From assembly GCA_016296235.1 (NCBI GenBank), contig JAEDJR010000046.1:1-11753 (forward strand): a DNA stretch of 11,753 nt, read 5' to 3'. The stretch is from Oscillospiraceae bacterium (GTDB lineage Bacteria; Bacillota; Clostridia; Oscillospirales; Oscillospiraceae). Every line of letters begins with the position of its first letter. The stretch's first letter is position 1. Below are positions 6,189-11,753 of this stretch, piece by piece. The translations under genes and the position numbers were made by a program. Below the pieces are notes generated by a model. The model was given only the letters and a program-made list of their open reading frames with translations. It was not told where the DNA came from and ran no database searches.

Positions 6189-6920
6189 ATGAAAAAGCTG
6201 TATGTAATCGGTCTTGGCCCCGGCGGCGGGCAGGATCTCACCGGCCGGGCCGCCGCTGCCCTGGAGGCTTCCGATGTGATCGTGGGCTATACGGTCTATA
6301 TCGATCTGATCCGGTCTGCCTATCCCCACAAGGAGCTGCGCTCCACGCCCATGCGCAAGGAAACCGAGCGCTGCCGGATGGCCCTGGAGCTGGCGGACAC
6401 GGGAAAAACCGTAGCCATGGTCTGTTCCGGCGATCCCGGCGTCTATGGCATGGCGGGCTTGTGCTATGAGCTGTCCCCCGGCTGGCCGGAGGTGGAGCTG
6501 GAGGTCATTCCCGGTATCACGGCGGCCTGCGGCGGTGCGGCTGTGCTGGGCGCGCCTCTGATGCACGATTTCTGCCTGGTATCCCTGTCGGATCTCATGA
6601 CCCCCTGGGAAAAGATCGAGGCCCGGCTGCGGGCAGCGGCCCAGGCGGACTTCGTCCTGTGCCTCTACAACCCTTCCAGCCATAAGCGGAAGGATTATCT
6701 GCAGAAGGCCTGCGATATTCTGCTGGAATCCAAATCTCCCGAGACCCCCTGCGGCTATGTCAGCCAGATTGGCCGGGAAGGGGAGTCCTATACGGTTCTG
6801 CCCTTGTCGCAGCTGCGGGAGGCGCAGGTGGACATGTTCACCACCGTCTTTGTGGGCAACAGCCAGACAACCGTCATTGGCGGCCGTATGGTCACCCCCC
6901 GGGGCTATCTGCAGCGATGA
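6189..6920 (+). CDS. cbiH: cobalt-factor III / precorrin-3B C(17)-methyltransferase CbiH
   Basis: CbiH methylates C17 and drives ring contraction to cobalt-precorrin-4 in the anaerobic route. The protein has 243 residues and no C-terminal extension. Family motifs are YVIGLGPGGGQDLT (5-18), TPMRKETERC (53-62), CSGDPGVYGMAG (79-90), VIPGITA (106-112), LSDLMTPW (133-140) and LYNPSSHKR (159-167). The LSDLMTPW and LYNPSSHKR blocks mark it as CbiH/CobJ rather than CbiF or CbiL. AGGAGG (6178-6183) overlaps the cbiG TAG stop and sits 5 nt before the ATG at 6189. Its stop overlaps cbiJ by 4 nt. Confidence 0.94.
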   Translation: MKKLYVIGLGPGGGQDLTGRAAAALEASDVIVGYTVYIDLIRSAYPHKELRSTPMRKETERCRMALELADTGKTVAMVCSGDPGVYGMAGLCYELSPGWPEVELEVIPGITAACGGAAVLGAPLMHDFCLVSLSDLMTPWEKIEARLRAAAQADFVLCLYNPSSHKRKDYLQKACDILLESKSPETPCGYVSQIGREGESYTVLPLSQLREAQVDMFTTVFVGNSQTTVIGGRMVTPRGYLQR

Positions 6921-7654
6921 GCGTACTGCTTTTTGGCGGAACGGCGGAGGGGCATAACCTGGCCTGCCGTCTGGCCCGGGCCGGATGCCGGGTGACCTGC
7001 TGTGTGGCCACGGACTATGGCCGTGAGCTGCTGGAACCCACGCCGGGTCTGACGGTTCTGACCGGCCGCATGGATCAGAATGCCATGGAGGCGGAAATGG
7101 CAAAGGGCTATGACTGCGTGGTGGATGCCACCCATCCCTATGCCGCCCAGGTCAGTGAGAACATCCGTGCGGCGGCGAAAGCCGTGGGCTTGCCCTATGA
7201 GCGGCTTTTGCGCCCCCGGGAGGAGGCCGGAGACGTTCTCTGGGCCGACAGCCCGGCGGAGGCGGCGCAAATGCTGGCAGACCTGCCGGGAAATATCCTT
7301 TTGACCACCGGCAGCAAGGATCTGGCCTTGTTTGCGGTATACAGGGACAGGGCATGGGTTCGCGTCCTGCCCAGTCTGGACAGCCTGCGAAGCGCCCTGG
7401 AGCTGGGCTATCCGGCCAGCCATATCATCTGTATGCAGGGGCCGTTTTCCCGTCAGATGAACGTGGCGACGCTGGTTTCCATGGACGGGAAAATTTTGGT
7501 CACCAAGGATACGGGAAAAGCCGGCGGCTTCGGAGAAAAAGCGGAAGCCGCCCGGGAGGCCGGCGCCAGACTGCTGGTGATCCGCCGCCCGGTTCAGGAG
7601 ACAGGCCTGGAACTGGAAACGCTGTTTCAGAAACTAACCGGAGGAAAGCTATGA
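6917..7654 (+). CDS. cbiJ: cobalt-precorrin-6A reductase CbiJ
   Basis: CbiJ reduces a double bond of cobalt-precorrin-6A using a nicotinamide cofactor, giving cobalt-precorrin-6B. The 245-residue protein begins with the glycine-rich LLFGGTAEGHNLA (4-16), and has DATHPYAAQVSENI (70-83), LLTTGSKDL (128-136), CMQGPFS (172-178) and VTKDTGKAGGFGEKAEAA (195-212), all typical of CbiJ/CobK. The ATG at 6917 overlaps the cbiH stop by 4 nt (ATGA), and the TGA overlaps cbiET in the same way. The cofactor (NADH versus NADPH) cannot be told from sequence alone; the anaerobic context favours the CbiJ type. Confidence 0.94.
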   Translation: MSVLLFGGTAEGHNLACRLARAGCRVTCCVATDYGRELLEPTPGLTVLTGRMDQNAMEAEMAKGYDCVVDATHPYAAQVSENIRAAAKAVGLPYERLLRPREEAGDVLWADSPAEAAQMLADLPGNILLTTGSKDLALFAVYRDRAWVRVLPSLDSLRSALELGYPASHIICMQGPFSRQMNVATLVSMDGKILVTKDTGKAGGFGEKAEAAREAGARLLVIRRPVQETGLELETLFQKLTGGKL

Positions 7655-8853
7655 ACACTTGTTATCTGATTGGCATCGGCATGGGAAACCCGGACACCCT
7701 GACCGTGGGCGCTGCCCGGAAGCTTAAGACCTGCGGACTGCTGATCGGCGCCCGCCGGATGCTGGAGGCCTTTCCGGATCACCCGGGGCAAAAGCTGGCC
7801 CTGATTCGGGCGGAAGACATTGCGGATGCCGTCCGCAGCTATGACGGCGACTGCGCCGTGCTGCTGTCCGGCGACCCGGGGTTTTACAGCGGCGCCGCCA
7901 AGCTCTATGACTTGCTGCACGATGTCCGGGTGGAGACCCTGCCCGGAATTTCCTCCCTGAACTATTTCTGCGCCAGGCTTCAAATTCCCTGGCAGGATGT
8001 GAAGCTGGTCTCGGTGCACGGCCGGGAGGCCAATGCCGTGGGAGAGATTCAGTCCCATGAAAAGACCTTCCTGCTGACCGGCAGCAATTGTACCGCTGGG
8101 GATTTGTGCGCCCTCCTGACCCGGATGGGCCTGGGCCATGTGCTGGTGCATGTGGGCCAGCGGCTGTCCTATGCCGAGGAGCAGATCATAACCGGCACGG
8201 CGGCGGAGCTGGCTGGCCGGGATTTCGAGAGTCTCAGCGTCATGCTGGTGGAGAATCCCGCCCCGACGGGCTGGAAGCAGGGTGCGCCCTGCCTCTGGGA
8301 TTCCCGGTTCATCCGTGGGAAGACCCCCATGACCAAGGAGAATATCCGCACCTTGGCGGTGGCCCGTCTGGCCGTTCGGCCGGACAGTACCGTCTGGGAT
8401 GTGGGGGCGGGAACCGGCTCCGTGTCCGCCGCCTGCGCCATGGCTGCCTGGAAGGGACAGGTCTGGGCCGTGGAGAAGGAACCGGAGGCTCTGGAGCTGA
8501 TGGCCCGGAACAAGGAAGCCTTGGGCCTTGTGAACCTGCAGATTGTCCCGGGAGAGGCGCCTGCCGTGCTGGCGGGACTGCCCAAGCCCGACTGCCTGTT
8601 CATCGGCGGTTCTTCCGGTTCCATGGCGGAGATCTTCCGTGCTGCCCTGGACCAAAATCCCACTGTGCGCATCTGTCTTACAGCCGTCAGTCTGGAGAGT
8701 CTCACCGATGGTCTGGCGTGCATGGAGCAGTTTGGAATGGTCCACGTGGATATCACGCAGATTACGGCGGCTCAGTCCAAAACCCTGGGCCGGTATCATA
8801 TGATGATGGGCCAAAATCCCGTCTGGATTCTCTCCGGGGAGGGTGGAGCATGA
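7651..8853 (+). CDS. cbiET: fused cobalt-precorrin-7 C(5)-methyltransferase / precorrin-6B C(15)-methyltransferase (decarboxylating) CbiET
   Basis: This is a 400-residue bifunctional enzyme. The N-terminal half (about 1-205) is CbiE, the C5 methyltransferase, with LIGIGMGNPDTLTVGA (6-21), SGDPGFYSGA (73-82), TLPGISSL (96-103) and SVHGR (121-125). The C-terminal half (about 215-400) is CbiT, which methylates C15 and decarboxylates the acetate side chain at C12. It shows FIRGKTPMTKENIR (220-233), the class I methyltransferase motif WDVGAGTGSVSA (249-260), AVEKEPEA (273-280) and FIGGSSG (317-323). The fusion resembles CobL of the aerobic pathway but sits among anaerobic-pathway genes. The ATG at 7651 has GGAGG at 7640-7644 and overlaps the cbiJ stop by 4 nt. 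A longer in-frame reading from 7354 only extends back through cbiJ in another frame and is not real. Confidence 0.95.
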   Translation: MNTCYLIGIGMGNPDTLTVGAARKLKTCGLLIGARRMLEAFPDHPGQKLALIRAEDIADAVRSYDGDCAVLLSGDPGFYSGAAKLYDLLHDVRVETLPGISSLNYFCARLQIPWQDVKLVSVHGREANAVGEIQSHEKTFLLTGSNCTAGDLCALLTRMGLGHVLVHVGQRLSYAEEQIITGTAAELAGRDFESLSVMLVENPAPTGWKQGAPCLWDSRFIRGKTPMTKENIRTLAVARLAVRPDSTVWDVGAGTGSVSAACAMAAWKGQVWAVEKEPEALELMARNKEALGLVNLQIVPGEAPAVLAGLPKPDCLFIGGSSGSMAEIFRAALDQNPTVRICLTAVSLESLTDGLACMEQFGMVHVDITQITAAQSKTLGRYHMMMGQNPVWILSGEGGA

Positions 8854-10220
8854 CGCCCCGGCTGATGTTCTGTGCTCCGGCCTCCGGCAGCGGAAAAACC
8901 ACTGTGACCTGCGCGGTTCTGCGGGCGCTGCTGCGGCGGGGTCTGCGGCCCATGGCCTGCAAGTCCGGGCCGGACTATATCGATCCGATGTTCCACAGCC
9001 GGGTGCTGGGCGCCCAGAGCTGCAACCTGGATTTGTTCTTCTTTTCACGTTCTGCGGCCCGGGCGCTGCTGGCCCGGAACGCAGAGCATGCCGATGTCAC
9101 CGTCCTGGAAGGGGCCATGGGCTATTATGACGGCATTGCCATGAGCAGCGATGCCTCGGCCTGGGATCTGGCCTGTAACACGGACACGCCTTCGGTGCTG
9201 GTGGTGGACGGCAGAGGCCGCGCCCTGTCCGCAGCGGCGGAGGTGCAGGGCTTCCAGAGCTTCCGGCAGCCCAGCCGGATCGCCGGTGTGGTGCTGAACA
9301 GGGTGTCGCCCATGCTTTATCCCCGGCTGGCAGAGACAATCACCCGGGAAACTGGCCTGCCGGTGTTCGGCTATCTGCCGGTCATGGAGGACTGTGTCAT
9401 TGAAAGCCGCCATCTGGGGCTGGTAACGGCGGAGGAAATCACGGATCTGCAGGAGAAGCTGGACCGCATGGCCCGGCAGGCGGAGCAGACCATGGATCTG
9501 GACGGCCTGCTGGCTCTGGCCCGGAGCGCCCCCGCGCTGGACACGGAAGCTCCCGCACCGGAGCCTGTGCCCGGCCGGCCCGGAATTGCGGTGGCCCGGG
9601 ACAAGGCGTTTTGCTTCTATTATGAGGCGTCTTTGCAGGTGCTGCGGGATATGGGAGCGGAGCTGATTCCGTTTTCACCCCTGAAGGATGCGGCATTGCC
9701 GGAGAACATCCAGGGCCTTTATTTGGGCGGCGGCTATCCGGAGCTCTACGCGGAAACACTTTCCCATAACGAAACCATGCGCCGCTCGGTTTATGAGGCC
9801 GTGACCGGCGGCATGCCCACCGTTGCCGAATGCGGCGGCTTTCTGTATCTCCACCGCACATTGAAGGATTCGTCCGGCACATCCTGGCCCATGGCCGGTG
9901 TCCTGGACGCGGAGGGCTACCCCACAGGTAAGCTGAGCCGCTTCGGCTATGTGACCCTGACGGCGGAGGATGACAGCCTTCTGTTCCGCCGGGGAGAGAC
10001 CATGCCGGCCCATGAATTCCACTATTGGGACAGCACGGCCCCCGGCCGGGATTTTCTGGCCCGGAAGCCCCAGTCCACCCGGCACTGGCAGGCTGGCGTC
10101 GCCACGGAAACCCTCTACGCCGGGTTCCCGCATTTTCATTTTGCCTCAAAACCGGAAACTGCCCGGCGGTTTCTGGAACAGGCCCTGGCCTATGGCCGGA
10201 GAAAGCAGGCGCAGAAATGA
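8850..10220 (+). CDS. cbiA: cobyrinate a,c-diamide synthase CbiA
   Basis: CbiA amidates the a and c carboxylates of cobyrinic acid using ATP and glutamine. The 456-residue protein has an N-terminal P-loop synthetase domain with SGSGKTTVT (12-20), CKSGPDYIDPMFH (37-49) and LEGAMGYYDG (86-95). The C-terminal class I glutamine amidotransferase domain has GLYLGGGYPELYAE (289-302), the nucleophile Cys328 in AECGGFLYL (326-334), HEFHYWD (388-394) and GFPHFHFAS (425-433). I assign the catalytic His to the last block by family knowledge. The ATG at 8850 overlaps the cbiET stop by 4 nt. CobB of the aerobic route is homologous; the neighbouring CbiD and CbiG favour CbiA. The other amidase, CbiP (b,d,e,g amides), is not in the window. 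Confidence 0.95.
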   Translation: MTPRLMFCAPASGSGKTTVTCAVLRALLRRGLRPMACKSGPDYIDPMFHSRVLGAQSCNLDLFFFSRSAARALLARNAEHADVTVLEGAMGYYDGIAMSSDASAWDLACNTDTPSVLVVDGRGRALSAAAEVQGFQSFRQPSRIAGVVLNRVSPMLYPRLAETITRETGLPVFGYLPVMEDCVIESRHLGLVTAEEITDLQEKLDRMARQAEQTMDLDGLLALARSAPALDTEAPAPEPVPGRPGIAVARDKAFCFYYEASLQVLRDMGAELIPFSPLKDAALPENIQGLYLGGGYPELYAETLSHNETMRRSVYEAVTGGMPTVAECGGFLYLHRTLKDSSGTSWPMAGVLDAEGYPTGKLSRFGYVTLTAEDDSLLFRRGETMPAHEFHYWDSTAPGRDFLARKPQSTRHWQAGVATETLYAGFPHFHFASKPETARRFLEQALAYGRRKQAQK

Positions 10221-11179
10221 AGCATCTTCTGGCGTTGTTACTTGGATTTTGCGTGGATTTGCTTTTGGGCGACCCACGCCGTCTGCCCCACCCGGTGCAG
10301 GGAATGGGACGGCTGATTGAGAAACTGGAACCGCAGATGCGGAAGCGGTTCCCCAAAACGGAGCAGGGAGAGCGGCGTGCCGGAACCTGCTTGGTGATTC
10401 TGGTGGTGGGTCTGACAGGTCTGACGACGGCCCTGAGTCTGTGGCTGGCTGGACGGATTCACCCGGTTCTGGAATTCTGCCTGGAGGTTGTGATCTGCTG
10501 GCAGATTCTTGCGGCGAAATCTCTGCGGACGGAGAGCATGAAGGTGGTTCGTGCTCTGGAGCAAGGCTCCCTGGACGATGGCCGCCGGGCCGTGTCCATG
10601 ATTGTGGGACGGGATACGGACCAGCTCTCAGAGGAAGAGGTTCTGGCCGCCGCCGTGGAAACCGTGGCGGAAAATGCCTCGGATGGAATTCTGGCGCCCC
10701 TGCTGTGGGCGGCGGTTCTGGGCCCTGTGGGCGGTATGTGCTATAAGGCGGTCAACACCATGGATTCCATGGTGGGCTATCAGAATGACCGCTATCTGTG
10801 GTTCGGCAGAAGCGCAGCGCTCTTTGATGATCTGTGCAATTACCTGCCGGCACGGATTTCCGGATTTTTGATGTGCCTGGCGGCGTTTCTTGGATTTGAC
10901 GGAAAGAATGCGTTCCGGATCTTTTTCCGGGACCGGAAAAACCACAAATCTCCCAACTCGGCCCATACGGAGGCCGCCTGTGCCGGGGCCCTGGGCTTGC
11001 AGCTGGGCGGTACCCACCTGTATTTCGGCAAGCCGGTGGAGAAGCCAACCATCGGCGATCCGGTGCGCACGATCTGCCGGGAGGACGTCCGGCGGGCCAA
11101 TGATCTGGCGCTGATGACGGCGGTGCTGGCACTGCTGGTATTCGATGCGGTGCCGCTGATACTGATTTTGATTTTCTAG
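10217..11179 (+). CDS. cbiB: adenosylcobinamide-phosphate synthase CbiB
   Basis: CbiB is an integral membrane enzyme that attaches the (R)-1-amino-2-propanol phosphate arm to adenosylcobyric acid. The 320-residue protein carries the N-terminal motif DLLLGDPRRLPHPVQGMGRLI (14-34), ETVAENASDGILAPLLW (148-164), NTMDSMVGYQNDRY (180-193), NSAHTEAACAGAL (247-259) and GKPVEKPTIGD (271-281). Hydrophobic segments lie at about 3-17, 58-79, 85-100, 158-173, 214-226 and 298-319. The ATG at 10217 makes a 4-nt overlap with the cbiA stop. It is followed directly by cobD, whose product supplies the aminopropanol phosphate, so the pair forms a side-arm module. The name cobD is also used for this enzyme in aerobic organisms. 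Confidence 0.95.
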   Translation: MKHLLALLLGFCVDLLLGDPRRLPHPVQGMGRLIEKLEPQMRKRFPKTEQGERRAGTCLVILVVGLTGLTTALSLWLAGRIHPVLEFCLEVVICWQILAAKSLRTESMKVVRALEQGSLDDGRRAVSMIVGRDTDQLSEEEVLAAAVETVAENASDGILAPLLWAAVLGPVGGMCYKAVNTMDSMVGYQNDRYLWFGRSAALFDDLCNYLPARISGFLMCLAAFLGFDGKNAFRIFFRDRKNHKSPNSAHTEAACAGALGLQLGGTHLYFGKPVEKPTIGDPVRTICREDVRRANDLALMTAVLALLVFDAVPLILILIF

Positions 11180-11188
11180 GAGGCTCCT

Positions 11189-11753
11189 ATGGCATTGGAA
11201 CATGGCGGAGATCTGGTCTCTGCCCGGAAACTCTTTGACGGAACCCTGCTGGATGTGTCGGTGAACCTGAATCCCATGGGAACGCCGCCGCAGGTATTGC
11301 AGGCAGCCGCAGAAGCCATGGGCAGGGTGGAGGAATACCCCGATCCGCAGTGCAGGGCCTTGCGCCGGGCCATCGCGGACAGAGACGGCGTGTCGCCGGA
11401 GCAGGTTTTCTGCGGAAACGGCGCTGCGGAGGTGATCTTCCGTTTGGCCTTGGCGCTGAAGCCCAAAACGGCCCTGCTGACGGCGCCGACCTTTTCGGAA
11501 TACGAGGACGCTCTGACCCGGGTGGGCTGTCAATGCCAGTTCCATACGCTCCGACAGGAGAATCTCTTTGATGTAACCGGGGAAATCCTGGAAGAATTGG
11601 CTCCGCCGGTGGAGCTGGTGATGCTCTGCAATCCCAATAACCCCACAGGGCGGCTGATCCCCGGGGAATTGCTGCGGAAAATTTTGAACCGCTGCGCGCA
11701 GACCGGTGCGGTGCTGGCGGTGGACGAGTGTTTCCTGCCCCTTGCGGCAGAGG
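11189..11753 (+). CDS. cobD: L-threonine-O-3-phosphate decarboxylase CobD (5' part, cut by window end)
   Basis: CobD is a PLP enzyme that decarboxylates threonine phosphate to (R)-1-amino-2-propanol phosphate, the side arm used by CbiB. The window holds 188 complete codons and the frame is still open at the end. Visible family features are a HGGD start (5-8), DVSVNLNPMG (22-31), YPDP (50-53), GNGAAE (76-81), PTFSEYE (100-106), CNPNNPTG (147-154) and VDECF (178-182), the last with the Asp that contacts the PLP pyridine nitrogen. The active-site lysine lies beyond the window. Sequence alone fits both CobD and the related histidinol-phosphate aminotransferase HisC; the position right after cbiB decides for CobD. 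AGGAGG (11178-11183) overlaps the cbiB TAG stop, 5 nt before the ATG. Confidence 0.88.
   Translation, partial: MALEHGGDLVSARKLFDGTLLDVSVNLNPMGTPPQVLQAAAEAMGRVEEYPDPQCRALRRAIADRDGVSPEQVFCGNGAAEVIFRLALALKPKTALLTAPTFSEYEDALTRVGCQCQFHTLRQENLFDVTGEILEELAPPVELVMLCNPNNPTGRLIPGELLRKILNRCAQTGAVLAVDECFLPLAAE

Noticed and set aside
8088..8849. In-frame upstream extension of cbiA
   Set aside because: The extension lies in another frame of cbiET, where clear CbiE and CbiT motifs are encoded. The ATG at 8850 overlaps the cbiET stop by 4 nt and starts directly before the P-loop domain.
10025..10216. In-frame upstream extension of cbiB
   Set aside because: It overlaps the conserved C-terminal amidotransferase part of cbiA. 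The ATG at 10217 gives the usual CbiB N-terminus and a 4-nt overlap.
1..11753. CRISPR array, transposase, tRNA or rRNA genes, phage or defence genes
   Set aside because: I saw no regularly spaced direct repeats, no transposase or integrase motifs and no tRNA/rRNA signatures. All coding space is taken by the cobalt/cobalamin operon.

Overview
The window is a single, densely packed cobalt-uptake and cobalamin (vitamin B12) biosynthesis operon, all on the + strand, preceded by about 235 bases of non-coding DNA. The coding part is GC-rich, starts with strong AGGAGG Shine-Dalgarno sites, and carries the early-cobalt-insertion (anaerobic) gene set CbiD/F/G/H/J/ET plus the cobalt transporter CbiMNQO. 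This fits an anaerobic, GC-rich Firmicute, most likely of the Oscillospiraceae type (Flavonifractor/Oscillibacter-like). That taxonomic guess is inference from composition and gene style, not from a marker gene.

Layout. Bases 1-235 hold no convincing gene but several inverted repeats. A perfect consensus sigma-70-type promoter (TTGACA, 17 bp, TATAAT) lies at 236-264. It drives a leader of about 278 nt containing a cobalamin riboswitch (about 286-446) and a GC-rich intrinsic terminator with a GNRA loop and T-tract (504-535). That terminator sits immediately before the cbiM ribosome-binding site. Then follow cbiM, cbiN, cbiQ and cbiO (cobalt ECF transporter), then cbiD, cbiF, cbiG, cbiH, cbiJ, a fused cbiE-cbiT, and cbiA (corrin ring construction and a,c-amidation). 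Last come cbiB and the 5' part of cobD (aminopropanol-phosphate arm), which runs off the window end.

How the parts work together. Cobalt is imported by CbiMNQO and used by early-insertion corrin enzymes. Within the window, the pathway order is CbiH (C17 methylation and ring contraction), CbiF (C11), CbiG (lactone opening, loss of acetaldehyde), CbiD (C1), CbiJ (reduction), CbiE/CbiT (C5 and C15 methylation with decarboxylation), CbiA (a,c-diamide), and CbiB with CobD (side-arm attachment). Cobalamin itself should shut the operon off through the leader riboswitch. Cobalt chelatase (CbiK/CbiX), CbiL, CbiC, CbiP and the nucleotide-loop genes (CobU/S/T) are not in the window and must lie downstream or elsewhere if the pathway is complete.

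Genes are arranged in translational blocks. Within a block they overlap by 1 or 4 nt. Three block boundaries share an identical TAGGAGG-N5-ATG junction in which the stop codon is part of the Shine-Dalgarno site. I found no undescribed system. The most interesting points are the complete riboswitch/terminator switch, this repeated junction, the His-rich CbiQ N-terminus, and the hairpin cluster upstream of the promoter.
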